DNA of 64,000 nt from Pseudomonas sp. CHM02 (GCF_000612585.1 NZ_JFCA01000006.1:62001-126000), one strand, 5' to 3'; counted from the first letter of the stretch, positions 27,304 through 36,046 are shown. Notes: generated by a model not told the origin, from the letters alone. A program made the numbers and translations.

Positions 27304-28470
27304 ATGAACGCAGATGCACGCCCACCGATCCAGTTGGATTGGTTCTTGCCCACCAATGGCGACGGCCGTCACCTCACCAGCAGCGGCCTGCCCAAGGTCG
27401 GGTTGTTCCAGCAAGGCGAACGCGCGCCGACCCTGGACTACCTGCGCCAGATCGTGCGGGCCACCGAACAGGCCGGCTTCGACGGCATCATGGTGCCGAC
27501 CGCCAGCGGCTTCGAAGACCCGTGGCTGATCACCGCCGTGCTGGCCCAGGAAGTGCGCCGCCTGAAATTCCTGCTCACCCTGCGCCCAGGCACCGAACTG
27601 CCCGCGTACACCGCGCACCGTGCAGCCACCTTGCAACTGCTCAGCGAAAACCGCCTGGCGCTGCATGTGGTGACCGGTTCCAGCCGCTTCGAACAACGCT
27701 CCCTGGGCGACTTTCTGGAACACGACGAACGTTACGCACGCACCGCCGAATTCCTCCAGGTGTTCCAGGCCGTCTGGGCCGGCCAGCCACCGGCGCATCC
27801 GGGGCGTTACTACCGCAGCGGCATTCACACCCCGATTGCGCCAGGTGCTGACATCCCCTCGATCTACTTTGGCGGTGCCTCCGAAGCCGCCGAGCGTGTC
27901 GGCGCGGCCCACGGGCAAACCTACCTGATGTGGTGCGAACCCCCGGCGATGATCGCCGAACGCATCCAGCGCATGCGCGAACTCGCCGCCGCCCAGGGCC
28001 GCACCCTGCGCTTCGGCCTGCGCCTGCACGTCTTCGCCGCCCCCACCGACGAGGCAGCATGGGCACACGTAGAACGCTTGCTGGAAGAAATCCCCAAGGA
28101 CGCCATCGACCAGGCGCAACGGCAGATGGCCGCGTATGAATCCGTGGGTCAGAGCCGCCAGACGCAACTGATGCAAGGCCGCGGACGCGGCGCACGGGAG
28201 CTGGAAGTGTCAGCCAACCTGTGGGCCGGCGTGGGCCTGGTACGCGGTGGCGCCGGCACCGCACTGGTGGGCAGCTATGCACGGGTCGCGGAACGGATCG
28301 AGGAGTATCACCAGTTGGGCGTGGACAGTTTCATCCTGTCGGGCTTTCCGCATTTGGAAGAAGCCATTCATGTCGGGGCGCAAGTGTTGCCGTTGTTGCG
28401 CAAACTGGCAGCCTCGCAGCAAGCGCCCGGTGGGACGGCGCTTGCTCCCGATGGAAATGGGTCAATTTGA
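27304..28470 (+). CDS. SsuD-like FMNH2-dependent sulfonate monooxygenase
   Basis: The 388 residues match alkanesulfonate monooxygenase SsuD: LDWFLPTNGDGRHL, YLRQIVRATEQAGFDGIMVPTASGFEDPWL, LKFLLTLRPGTELPAYTAHRAATLQLLSENRLALHVVTG, YARTAEFLQVFQAVW, IYFGGASEAAERVGA and ANLWAGVGLVRGGAGTALVGS. SsuD releases sulfite from alkanesulfonates. The Cys54-equivalent of E. coli SsuD cannot be aligned with certainty. It ends the operon. The standard ssuEADCB partners are absent here, so it serves this system rather than ordinary sulfonate uptake. The start ATG 27304 is one base after the previous stop. Confidence 0.88.
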   Translation: MNADARPPIQLDWFLPTNGDGRHLTSSGLPKVGLFQQGERAPTLDYLRQIVRATEQAGFDGIMVPTASGFEDPWLITAVLAQEVRRLKFLLTLRPGTELPAYTAHRAATLQLLSENRLALHVVTGSSRFEQRSLGDFLEHDERYARTAEFLQVFQAVWAGQPPAHPGRYYRSGIHTPIAPGADIPSIYFGGASEAAERVGAAHGQTYLMWCEPPAMIAERIQRMRELAAAQGRTLRFGLRLHVFAAPTDEAAWAHVERLLEEIPKDAIDQAQRQMAAYESVGQSRQTQLMQGRGRGARELEVSANLWAGVGLVRGGAGTALVGSYARVAERIEEYHQLGVDSFILSGFPHLEEAIHVGAQVLPLLRKLAASQQAPGGTALAPDGNGSI

Positions 28471-28485
28471 GCGACGTTATCGGGC

Positions 28486-29826
28486 TCAGGGCTTGCCCTG
28501 CGCCACCCGCCAGACCTTGTTCCCCACATCATCCGCGACCAGCAACGCGCCCTGCCCATCGAGGGTCACACCCACTGGCCGGCCTTGCGCTTCACCCTCG
28601 GCATTGAGGAAGCCGGTGAGGAAGTCGACCGGTGACCCTGAAGGCTTGCCGTCCTTGAATGGAATGAATACCACCTTGTAGCCCGCCTGCGGGTTGCGGT
28701 TCCACGAGCCGTGCTCGCCGACGAATACCCCGTCGGCAAAGGCTGCCGGCATGCCGCGTGCATCGGAGAAGGTCAGTCCCAGCGGTGCGACGTGGGTGCC
28801 GAGGGCATAGTCCGGGGCGATGGCCTGGGCGACTTTGTCCGGGCGTGGCGGTTGCACGCGCACGTCGACGTGGTTGCCGTAATAGCTCCACGGCCAGCCA
28901 TAGAACGCGCCGTCCTGTACTGACGTGAGGTAATCCGGCACCAGGTCGCTGCCGATTTCGTCGCGCTCGTTGACCACGGTCCACAGTTGGCTGGAGCCGG
29001 GTTTCCACGCCAGGCCGTTGGGGTTGCGCAAGCCGCTGGCGAACAGGCGTTTTTCGCCGCTGGCCACGTCCAGCTCCCAGATAGCCGCACGCCCCTCTTC
29101 GGCGTCGAGGCCGTTTTCGCCGACGTTGCTGTTGGAGCCCACGGTCACGTAGAGCCGGGTGCCTTCGGCGTTGGCCAGCAGGTTCTTGGTCCAGTGATGG
29201 TTGATACCGGCCGGCAGGTCGGTGACTTTTACCGGGGCGGCGTCGATGTGGGTCTGGCCTGGGGTATAGGGCACCTTGACCACCGCGTCGGCGTTGGCGA
29301 TGTACAGCTCATTGCCCACCAGGGCCATGCCGAAAGGTGACATCAAGCCGCTGAGGAATTCAGTGCGCACCTCGGCATGCCCATCGTGATCGGCATCGCG
29401 CAGCAAGGTGATGCGATTGGCGCTGGGGGTGTCGGCGCCGACACGGCCCATCACAATGCCCATCGCTGTGCGGCGTGCCCAGGCGATCAACCCCGTGCCG
29501 CCGTCAGTGGCGCCTTCGGGCATGGGTGGGTGATTGCTTTCGGCGACCAGCACATCGCCATTGGGCAAGGTGTAGACCCAGCGCGGGTGGTCGAGGTTGT
29601 CGGCCAGGGCCGTGACGGTGAAACCTGCTGGCGCGGTGGGTTGCACCTGGTCGGGCCAGCCGACGGCCTTGGAGACCTTGAGCGTGGGGATCAGCGAAGT
29701 GCTGGGCTCCGGCAACTGCGGCGCAGGGCCCACGCCTGCCTGGAACGGTAATTTGAACGACTCGCCACAGGCGCTGAGAACAGCGGCTGCGGCGATCAGG
29801 AGCGCAAGACGGCTCGGTACATTCAT
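28486..29826 (-). CDS. Sorbosone-dehydrogenase-like beta-propeller lipoprotein
   Basis: The 446 residues include a lipobox (AVLSACGES, Cys20) and a six-bladed PQQ/sorbosone dehydrogenase propeller: GFTVTALADNLDHPRWVYTLPNGDVLVAE, LLRDADHDGHAEVRTEF, SPFGMALVGNELYIANADAVV, LYVTVGSNSNVGENG, GLRNPNGLAWKPGS, NERDEIGSDLVPDYL, YGWPWSYYG and GEHGSWNRNP. Relatives oxidise aldoses or sorbosone in the periplasm with PQQ. The true substrate is unknown. Its Shine-Dalgarno (GAGG, 8 nt before ATG) lies inside a 7-bp hairpin at 29835-29855, so initiation is probably regulated. It converges with the monooxygenase operon, 15 bp apart. Confidence 0.9.
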   Translation of the reverse strand: MNVPSRLALLIAAAAVLSACGESFKLPFQAGVGPAPQLPEPSTSLIPTLKVSKAVGWPDQVQPTAPAGFTVTALADNLDHPRWVYTLPNGDVLVAESNHPPMPEGATDGGTGLIAWARRTAMGIVMGRVGADTPSANRITLLRDADHDGHAEVRTEFLSGLMSPFGMALVGNELYIANADAVVKVPYTPGQTHIDAAPVKVTDLPAGINHHWTKNLLANAEGTRLYVTVGSNSNVGENGLDAEEGRAAIWELDVASGEKRLFASGLRNPNGLAWKPGSSQLWTVVNERDEIGSDLVPDYLTSVQDGAFYGWPWSYYGNHVDVRVQPPRPDKVAQAIAPDYALGTHVAPLGLTFSDARGMPAAFADGVFVGEHGSWNRNPQAGYKVVFIPFKDGKPSGSPVDFLTGFLNAEGEAQGRPVGVTLDGQGALLVADDVGNKVWRVAQGKP

Positions 29827-29834
29827 GGTTCAAA

Positions 29835-29855
29835 CCTCAGGGCAAAATCCTGAGG
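29835..29855 (-). promoter_or_regulatory. Hairpin sequestering the Shine-Dalgarno of the sugar dehydrogenase gene
   Basis: In mRNA sense the sequence is CCTCAGG, loop ATTTTGC, CCTGAGG, then eight bases and the AUG. The stem is perfect over 7 bp, and its 3' arm contains the GAGG ribosome-binding sequence. It may be an RNA thermometer or a site opened by a protein or small RNA. Confidence 0.5.
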
Positions 29856-30027
29856 GAGTATTGCGTGATGGGCCCAGGGTAAACACCGAGGGTGGCGCAA
29901 TTGAGTATTGACCGGGGGGCACGAATGGCAGCCTTGTGGGAGTCGGGCTGGCCTGTCGGTTGATCTGCGTTCGACATTGGATCATCGCTGCTATCATCAA
30001 GCCATTACTGACGATAGGGAAGTCGCT

Positions 30028-30504
30028 ATGCGCCTGATAACAGCGCCCGCTTGTATGCTGGCCGCCTTGGCCGTGACTGGCTGCAGCATCACGCAAACCG
30101 TCACCCCGGTGGCCTTCACCGGAGCCCAGGCCCCTGAGATCTGCATGATCCCCGCCGAAGGCTTGCGCGCAGGGTTCAATACGACCTACACCGCACAACT
30201 GCGCAGCAAGGGGTTCCAGACTCGGGAACTGCGGCCCGGCAGCCCACCGGCAAGCTGCGCGCTGTCGACCACGTACATTGGCCAATGGAGCTGGGACCTG
30301 GCGCTCTACATGAGCTATGCCGATATCCAGGTGTTTGAAAACGGTCGGCAGGTGGGCAAGGCGTTGTACGACTCGACCTCGGGTGGCGCTCGGATGGGCA
30401 AGTTTATCGATGCACACAGCAAGATCATCGAAATGACCAACCAGTTGTTCCCGAAGGCCTCCTATGGTCCGGGCCAGCCTACCACCGCCCCGTCGCCAGA
30501 CTGA
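30028..30504 (+). CDS. Small lipoprotein
   Basis: The 158 residues start at ATG 30028, with GGGA upstream. The lipoprotein signal ends in LAVTGCSIT (Cys16). The rest is a small alpha/beta domain with two further Cys (EICMIP, ASCALSTTY) that could pair, and a run of aromatic residues (YIGQWSWDLALYMSYADIQVF). It looks like the Sbal_3080-type lipoproteins known only from genome annotation; that assignment is from memory and tentative. Its last 26 bases overlap the end of the convergent PNPOx-fold gene. Confidence 0.7.
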   Translation: MRLITAPACMLAALAVTGCSITQTVTPVAFTGAQAPEICMIPAEGLRAGFNTTYTAQLRSKGFQTRELRPGSPPASCALSTTYIGQWSWDLALYMSYADIQVFENGRQVGKALYDSTSGGARMGKFIDAHSKIIEMTNQLFPKASYGPGQPTTAPSPD

Positions 30505-31411
30505 ACGGCGAAAACTCCGCGAACTGCCAGCGCAACGCCAATGCCGCCGGGCGGCGGACCACGTGTTCCGCGGTCACCGTCCACAAGCGCTGGGCGCCCT
30601 CGAACCGGGCCACTTCGGGGCCGTCGAGGATCAACGAAGTGCGTCCGGCGACTTGCAGCACATCCCCCGATGCAAAATCGATGAACAGCAAGCCCGCCAC
30701 CGGGTTCACCTGCAAATTGCCCAGGGTGTTGAAGAACAGGTTGCCAGCGAAGTCGGGAATGGTCAGCAGGTTGCCTTCAACCCGCACAAAACCGGTATTG
30801 CCACCCCGATGAGAAACGTCCACCGAGCGCTGGCCGTCGCCCTCGACGTAGCTGGCGACGAAGAAGGTGTCGGCGTTGCGGATCATGCTTTGGGCCGCGT
30901 CGTCCAGGTGGTTGAAACGCTCGACCAGCGTACCGGGTTTGCGTGCAATGGAATCGACCGGCCGTAGCTGGATGTACTTGGAGCAGTTGCCGAAGGTGTG
31001 CACCACCTCGACGGAAAATCCCTCGTGATCGAGCGCATTCACCCGGCCGTTCATGCGGTTGCGGCGGCGGGTGTTGAGGTCGATGCCCAGCAGGCCCACC
31101 GATGCGCCGTCGAGCAATGCGCTGCGGGCCGGGTCGCCTGCGGACGGCAGGCTGTCGACCTGCAAGGTCTGTGGGTCCGGCGAGTGGGCAAACCCTGGGG
31201 CGCCTTCGATCAGGGTCGCCCAGGGGATGCCCTGGGCGTCCACCACGCCCAGCAACAGGTACGGCAACAAGGGGTAGAAGTCCCGATGCTGTTCCGGCAG
31301 GTGATCACGAATCACCTTGGGCCCGACCACGGCCATGCGGTCGGCCACGCCCACCGCTGCTTGCAGCTGCCGTTCGCCGGCGTGCCAGGGAGTTTGTTCG
31401 ATCAGGTTCAT
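30479..31411 (-). CDS. Pyridoxamine 5'-phosphate oxidase-fold flavoprotein
   Basis: The 310 residues start at ATG 31411; a longer upstream frame is antisense to sequence near the LysR gene. It has a split-barrel FMN-binding fold of the PNPOx-like group: IPWATLIEGAPGFAHSPDP, LLGIDLNTRRRNRMNG, FGNCSKYIQLR, ADTFFVASYVE, DVSHRGGNTGFVRVEG and IPDFAGNLFFNTLGNLQVNPVAGLLFIDF. Such proteins are often fused to or encoded near flavohemoglobin-type or stress functions. The substrate is unknown. The LysR gene 79 bp upstream on the same strand may be its regulator. Confidence 0.83.
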   Translation of the reverse strand: MNLIEQTPWHAGERQLQAAVGVADRMAVVGPKVIRDHLPEQHRDFYPLLPYLLLGVVDAQGIPWATLIEGAPGFAHSPDPQTLQVDSLPSAGDPARSALLDGASVGLLGIDLNTRRRNRMNGRVNALDHEGFSVEVVHTFGNCSKYIQLRPVDSIARKPGTLVERFNHLDDAAQSMIRNADTFFVASYVEGDGQRSVDVSHRGGNTGFVRVEGNLLTIPDFAGNLFFNTLGNLQVNPVAGLLFIDFASGDVLQVAGRTSLILDGPEVARFEGAQRLWTVTAEHVVRRPAALALRWQFAEFSPFSLATGRW

Positions 31412-31490
31412 GGCGAGCACCTCATAGTGAATGGGTCGATGCTGCGCCCTGCCAGCCAGCGAGAGAATAACCACGCCAGGCAATCCACTC

Positions 31491-32375
31491 TTACGCCAGC
31501 TGAAATGCCGGGTGTTCTCGCAGGGCCGCCAGGCAGTGGTCGACAAAACTGCGCACGCGCATCGACGCGTTGCGGCCTTGGCGATACACCACGTGCACGG
31601 GCAGTGGCGGCAGCTCGAAATCCGGCAACACACGGCGTAATTGCCCTCTGAGCAAATGCTCGTGGACCGGGTAGCTCAGGCAGCGGATCAACCCCGCGCC
31701 ATGCACCGCCGCATTGATCGCACCCTGCACCGTGGCGCACCCCAGGCGCGCACGCGCCTTGAGCGGGTAACCATGGAAATCCCAGTGCACCTGGTCGGCA
31801 CTGGCGATCAGCCGATGCTGCTTGAGGTCGGCAGGGTGCCGGGGTTCGCCATGGGCGGCGAGGTAGTCGGGACTCGCGCAGAGGATGTGCCGCACCTGCC
31901 CCACCGGCCGCGCAATCAACGACGAGTCGGGCAGTTCACCGACCAGGATGGCCACGTCCAGCCCCTCTTCATGCAGGTTCGGGTAGTAGTCGTGGTAATG
32001 GACCGCCAGGTGCACCTCGGGATATCGGTCCAGATAGTCGGCCAACACCGGCGCCATCACATAGCGGCTGAACAAAAAGGGCAGGAACACGCGCAGGTTG
32101 CCCTGGGCCTGCACATGCAAACCCTTGGCCGAGGCTTCGGCGGCCTCCACGGCAGCGAGCAGGCGCACGCAGTCCGCCAGGTACGCGCTGCCGGCGTCGG
32201 TCAGGCTCACACCTCGCGTACTGCGTTCAAGCAACGGCACGCGCAACCGCGCTTCCAGGCGTGCAATTGCCCGTACCAGGGTCGGGCCCGAGACGTACGC
32301 ACCCCGCGCCGCTGCGGCCAGGCTGGGTTGGCCGGCCAGCGCGGCGAACAGCTGCATATCGCGATAACGCTCCAT
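31491..32375 (-). CDS. LysR-family transcriptional regulator (first of a pair)
   Basis: The 294 residues have an N-terminal winged helix-turn-helix (MQLFAALAGQPSLAAAARGAYVSGPTLVRAIARLE) with an atypical recognition helix; alanine- and glycine-rich changes replace the usual SFSxAA pattern. The periplasmic-binding-like effector domain is of the CrgA/DsdC-like type (YPEVHLAVHYHDYY, EGLDVAILVGELPDSSL, HILCASPDYLAAHG). Its ATG overlaps the TGA of the second LysR gene, so both come from one message. The likely target is the PNPOx-fold gene downstream or the glutathione S-transferase upstream. Confidence 0.88.
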   Translation of the reverse strand: MERYRDMQLFAALAGQPSLAAAARGAYVSGPTLVRAIARLEARLRVPLLERSTRGVSLTDAGSAYLADCVRLLAAVEAAEASAKGLHVQAQGNLRVFLPFLFSRYVMAPVLADYLDRYPEVHLAVHYHDYYPNLHEEGLDVAILVGELPDSSLIARPVGQVRHILCASPDYLAAHGEPRHPADLKQHRLIASADQVHWDFHGYPLKARARLGCATVQGAINAAVHGAGLIRCLSYPVHEHLLRGQLRRVLPDFELPPLPVHVVYRQGRNASMRVRSFVDHCLAALREHPAFQLA

Positions 32376-33295
32376 CAGTTGCGCCGTTTCATCGCCGGGT
32401 TCAGGGCGGCGTCCTGGCCCAGGCGATGGCTGAGGAAGTCGACAAACGTATTGACCTTGGCCGGTACGCGGGCGCTTTTCTGGAACACTACCTGGATCGG
32501 CAGCGGCGCGGCTTCATAGGCTTCGAGGACAATCTCCAGTTCACCCGCCGCCACCGCTGTTGCGATCTGGTAGGACAGCACCCGCGTCATGCCCCAGCCC
32601 AGGCGCGCCAGGTTGATGGCGGCGTTGTTCGCCGTGACCACCAGGCGCGGCTCGATGGGCACGGTCAACGACTGGCCACGGTCGACGAACTCCCAGCCAC
32701 TCACCAACTGGCTGGACGACGACGTCGCAATCTTGGCCTCGCGCAACTGCGAAGGATGCTGAGGCCGCCCATGCTGGTCGAGATAGGCCGGCGACGCGCA
32801 CACCACCCGGCGTACTTCGCCGACCTTGATCGCCTGTTGCCCCGGCTCGTGCAGATGGCCGATACGCACCGCCACATCGACCCCCTCATCAGTCATGTTG
32901 ACCACGCGGTCGACCAGCAAGGCGTTGATGTTCACCAGGGGAAACCGGTCCAGGTATTCCCCCAGCACCGGCGCCACATACAGTTCGCCAAACAGCACCG
33001 GCGCCGTGACCGTCAGGTGGCCACAGGGGATGGAATAACTGCCCGCCGCCGCTTCCTCGGCCTCATCGAGCTCCGCCAGGATGCGCCGACAATCTTCCAG
33101 GTAGCGCTGGCCGGCTTCGGTCAGGTGCAAGCTGCGGGTGGTACGCGCCAGCAGTTGCGTACCGATGCGCTCCTCCATGGCGGCAATGGCCCTTGTCACG
33201 CTCGGCGGCGAGGTTTTCAGGCGACGCGCAGCGGCGGCGAAGCCCTCCTCCTCGGCCACCGCCAGGAACACCTGCATTTCATGAAATCGATCCAT
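32375..33295 (-). CDS. LysR-family transcriptional regulator (second of a pair)
   Basis: The 306 residues start at ATG 33295, with GGAAGG 7 bp upstream. An ATG nine codons earlier has an SD only two bases away. It has a canonical HTH (MQVFLAVAEEEGFAAAARRLKTSPPSVTRAIAAMEERIG) and effector domain (FPLVNINALLVDRVVNMTDEGVDVAVRIGHL, VCASPAYLDQHG). About a third of residues match the downstream LysR partner over the effector domain, which suggests an old duplication. It is the first gene of the overlapping LysR pair. Confidence 0.9.
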   Translation of the reverse strand: MDRFHEMQVFLAVAEEEGFAAAARRLKTSPPSVTRAIAAMEERIGTQLLARTTRSLHLTEAGQRYLEDCRRILAELDEAEEAAAGSYSIPCGHLTVTAPVLFGELYVAPVLGEYLDRFPLVNINALLVDRVVNMTDEGVDVAVRIGHLHEPGQQAIKVGEVRRVVCASPAYLDQHGRPQHPSQLREAKIATSSSSQLVSGWEFVDRGQSLTVPIEPRLVVTANNAAINLARLGWGMTRVLSYQIATAVAAGELEIVLEAYEAAPLPIQVVFQKSARVPAKVNTFVDFLSHRLGQDAALNPAMKRRN

Positions 33296-33329
33296 CGGCG
33301 CGCCTTCCAGTTGAATGAACATCACCTCC

Positions 33330-33359
33330 TGTGGCGAGCGAGCAAGCGCCCTCGCCACA
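33330..33359. repeat. Short inverted repeat between LysR and GST genes
   Basis: TGTGGCGAG at 33330-33338 and CTCGCCACA at 33351-33359 are perfect complements over 9 bp with a 12-bp loop. This is a common Pseudomonas intergenic palindrome. A related single arm is at 11527-11549. It could terminate the GST transcript. Confidence 0.6.
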
Positions 33360-33388
33360 ACAGGCGCCCTGATCACAAGGTATCCACA

Positions 33389-34009
33389 TTATTGCGCCTG
33401 CAGCCCCACCGCCGTGCGTGGCATGCCGACAAAGCCCGGCAACGCCTCGATGCTGGCGAGCCAGGCACGCACATGAGGGTAGTCGGCCAACGAGACATTG
33501 CCTTCCGGCGCGTGGGCGACGTAGGTGTAGAAGGCAACATCGGCAATGGTCGGTCGTTCGCTGGCCAGGAAGCGGCTTTGGCCAAGCTGCGCCTCCATCA
33601 GCTTCAGCAACGCGTGGGACCGGGTAATCGCGGCGGCGGTGTCGACCTCGGCACCAAACACCAGGGCAAGGCGTGCAGTCGCCGGCCCGGCGTGGAGTTG
33701 ACCGGCGGCGGCCGAAAGCCAGCGCTGCACGCGGGCCTGGCCTACCGGGTCGCTCGGCAGCCATTGACCTTTGCCGTAGGTGTTCGCCAGATAGACCAGG
33801 ATCGCATTGGAGTCCGCCAGTACAACGCCGTTGTCATCAATGGCGGGGACCTGGCCGAAAGGGTTGATCGCAGCAATAAACTCGGGGGCTTTGTGGGCGC
33901 CTTGCTTGAGGTCCACCAGGATAACGTCCGTGGGCAGGCCCAGCAGGGACAGCATCAGCTCGACCCGATGGGAGTGGCCGGACAACGGGAAACCGTAGAG
34001 TTTGATCAT
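33389..34009 (-). CDS. Glutathione S-transferase
   Basis: The 206 residues start at ATG 34009, with GGAG 7 bp upstream. It has a thioredoxin-like N-terminal domain: KLYGFPLSGHSHRVELMLSLL, with a Ser in the active-site position, and NPFGQVPAIDDNGVVLADSNAILVYLA containing the cis-Pro and the DSxAI glutathione-binding motif. An all-helical C-terminal domain follows, ending in RPTIADVAFYTYVAHAPEG. It is a cytosolic enzyme that conjugates or reduces electrophiles. It has the same orientation as the LysR pair downstream, with the palindrome 33330-33359 between them. Confidence 0.9.
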   Translation of the reverse strand: MIKLYGFPLSGHSHRVELMLSLLGLPTDVILVDLKQGAHKAPEFIAAINPFGQVPAIDDNGVVLADSNAILVYLANTYGKGQWLPSDPVGQARVQRWLSAAAGQLHAGPATARLALVFGAEVDTAAAITRSHALLKLMEAQLGQSRFLASERPTIADVAFYTYVAHAPEGNVSLADYPHVRAWLASIEALPGFVGMPRTAVGLQAQ

Positions 34010-34229
34010 GAAAGGCTCCAAAGGAATGGGGTATCGACGCCCCGCATGTTCCACCGCTGCCCCGACCGTTGGAATCACCAGGATTTACAATCCAGCATTT
34101 CATCCGGCGAAACAATCACTCACGTGAACACAACCCAACATCTCCCCATCAGAGCAAATCCCCTGTGGGCGCTTCGTCGTGGCGCAAATTCTGCCAACAA
34201 AGCAGCTCCCAAACCGGTCAGTGGCGTGC

Positions 34230-35021
34230 TCAACGCTCTTCGAGCCGATCACGCAAGAATCGATGGCTGCTGGAAAACAACCGTCGATAGGTGAGCAACA
34301 CCGCCCCCACCGTGCCCAGCGCCGATGACGCGGCGATCAGAAACATGATCACGATCTGGTACCGCACCGCATCCTCCGGGCTCTCCCCCGCCAGCACCTG
34401 CCCGGTCATCATGCCGGGCAGGCTGACGATACCCACCACGGTCATCTGGTTCAGCGTCGGGATCATGCCTGCGCGCACCGCCTGGCGGATCGCTTCCTGC
34501 GCCGCTTCCCAGCGTGAGCCGCCGAGGGCCAGGATCATCTCGATGGTGTTGCGCCCCGAGGTCAGTTCCTGGGTCATGCGTTCGATGCCCAGGGACACGC
34601 CGGTCAGCGTGTTGCCGAGGATCATGCCGAGGATCGGGATCGCATACTGCGGCTCGTACCACGGGTGAATACGGATCACCGCAAACAGGCCCACGGCCGT
34701 GACCAGCCACGAACTGCCCCACACCGACAGGATGCTATCGACCCGCTGGCCCCGGTAAGTCCGCCGCCCACGCCCGGCGGCCGAGAGACCGGCGATCAGG
34801 GTCATCGCACACATCAACGGCAGCACCACGTACCAATAAGCGAACTCGAATACCCAGCCCAGCAGATAACCGATGGCCAACAGTTGCACCACGGTGCGCA
34901 CCGCCGCCCACAGCAGCTGGCGGCCCAGGCCCAAACGCAGCAGCAGCGACAGCGCGCCATTGATGAGGATCAGCGACGCGGCGATGCCCATGTCCAGCGC
35001 GGTGAGGTTCTGATAATTCAT
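34230..35021 (-). CDS. fetB: FetB-like iron exporter permease
   Basis: The 263-residue polytopic membrane protein belongs to the FetB/YbbM (UPF0014) family: LLRLGLGRQLLWAAVRTVVQLLAIGYLLGWVF, the PILGMILGNTLTGVSLGIERM core, EMILALGGSRWEAA, and IPTLNQMTVVGIVSLPGMMTGQVLAGESPEDAVRYQI, the most conserved stretch. With FetA it forms an ABC exporter that in E. coli lowers iron-dependent oxidative stress. The ATG overlaps the FetA stop. The 220-bp gap downstream (34010-34229) contains no gene I can support. Confidence 0.92.
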   Translation of the reverse strand: MNYQNLTALDMGIAASLILINGALSLLLRLGLGRQLLWAAVRTVVQLLAIGYLLGWVFEFAYWYVVLPLMCAMTLIAGLSAAGRGRRTYRGQRVDSILSVWGSSWLVTAVGLFAVIRIHPWYEPQYAIPILGMILGNTLTGVSLGIERMTQELTSGRNTIEMILALGGSRWEAAQEAIRQAVRAGMIPTLNQMTVVGIVSLPGMMTGQVLAGESPEDAVRYQIVIMFLIAASSALGTVGAVLLTYRRLFSSSHRFLRDRLEER

Positions 35022-35695
35022 CGCTGGGCTCCTGCGCTCAGTACACCGGCACTCATCTGCAAGTGCAGGTCACTCATGCGCCGGGCCTGGTCCAGGTCGT
35101 GGGAGACCCAGATACAGGCGCGGGACGGGTCACCGGCAAACCAGGCATCGATCAGTGCCTCGACCTCGCGGGACGAGGTGGGGTCGAGGGCGGCGGTGGG
35201 TTCGTCCAGCAACAGCACCTCGGGGTTGAGTTGCAGGGTGCGGATCAGCGAAACCACCTGGGATTCGCCGCCGGACAGGTCGGCGGCGCGCTTGGCCAGG
35301 AAGTCCGGCGCCTTGCCGGCATGCCCGAGCAGTGTGGTCACGGCCGCCAGATCGAAGCGGCGCTTGCGCAAGGTCTTGAGGCTGAAGGGGAAGCGCAGGT
35401 TGTCTTCCACCGAGCCTTCGAGCAGCGCCGGGCGCTGCGACAGGTAGCTGATATGGCTGCGGTAGTGGGGAATCTGCGCGTAGCCGATCGGCTGATTGTT
35501 CCACAGGACCTGCCCGGACGTGGGTGCATCCAGCAGCGCCAGCGCGCGCAGGAACACGCTTTTGCCGGAGCCGGACGCACCGGTGATCGACACGCGGTCG
35601 CCGGCATGCAGGGTGAAATCCGTGGGCTGGAGCAAGGGCACTTGGCGGCGCTCGTCCATGCGCGTGAGGGCGCGGGTTTCGATCAGTGCGCTCAT
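35018..35695 (-). CDS. fetA: FetA-like ABC transporter ATPase
   Basis: The 225 residues start at ATG 35695 with AGGA about 10 bp upstream; an earlier in-frame codon at 35731 has no support. It has Walker A GASGSGKSVFLRAL, Q-loop YLSQRPALLEGSVEDNLRFPF, signature LSGGESQVVSLIRTL, Walker B VLLLDEPTAALDP and H-loop WVSHDLDQA. The Ser-Val in the Walker A tail and the GGESQ signature fit the FetA/YbbL group. It overlaps fetB by four bases. In the E. coli pair, expression helps survival of peroxide. Confidence 0.92.
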   Translation of the reverse strand: MSALIETRALTRMDERRQVPLLQPTDFTLHAGDRVSITGASGSGKSVFLRALALLDAPTSGQVLWNNQPIGYAQIPHYRSHISYLSQRPALLEGSVEDNLRFPFSLKTLRKRRFDLAAVTTLLGHAGKAPDFLAKRAADLSGGESQVVSLIRTLQLNPEVLLLDEPTAALDPTSSREVEALIDAWFAGDPSRACIWVSHDLDQARRMSDLHLQMSAGVLSAGAQR

Positions 35696-35827
35696 GGAGG
35701 CGGTGTTCCTCTTCAAACCTGTTGGGCGCAATGGTGCGGCAGGCGCACGAAGTTTTCATGAAAAAATTCAAACCATCGCACCCCATGTCGTTCACACCTT
35801 CACGTGCAACGCTGAGCAGGAGGCGAC

Positions 35828-36046
35828 ATGCAATACCGACAACGGGGCCATTCCGGCCTGCTGGTATCCGAAATCATCCTGGGCACCCTGCCCTTTGACG
35901 GTCGCACCGACGCTGCAAAACGCGGATCGGTGGACGTGCCCCAGGCCCGGCGCATGTTCGATATCGCGCCTGAAGGATCGATCGGGGATCACTTCGCTGA
36001 CTGTCGACGCATGATAGATAAAACCCTGCCCATCTGGCACGGCTGA
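35828..36046 (+). pseudogene. Aldo/keto reductase remnant
   Basis: The 72-codon frame begins like an aldo/keto reductase: QYRQRGHSGLLVSEIILGT corresponds to the family N-terminus (YRxLGxSGLxVSExxLGT), followed by PFDGRTDA and VDVPQARRMFDIA. After about residue 45 the resemblance is lost in this frame. The +1 frame then reads LKDRSGITSLTVDA, similar to the family continuation EAGINLIDTAD, so a frameshift near 35970 is likely. The remaining 270 or so residues, including the catalytic Tyr and Lys, are absent. GGAG lies 7 bp before the ATG, so a short peptide could still be made. Confidence 0.6.

Noticed and set aside
34069..34290. 73-codon frame in the GST-FetB gap
   Set aside because: It overlaps the end of fetB, has a low-complexity Ser/Arg composition and lacks a convincing start signal.
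32261..34294. 677-codon plus-strand frame across the LysR and GST genes
   Set aside because: It is antisense to three well-supported genes and has no family motifs.
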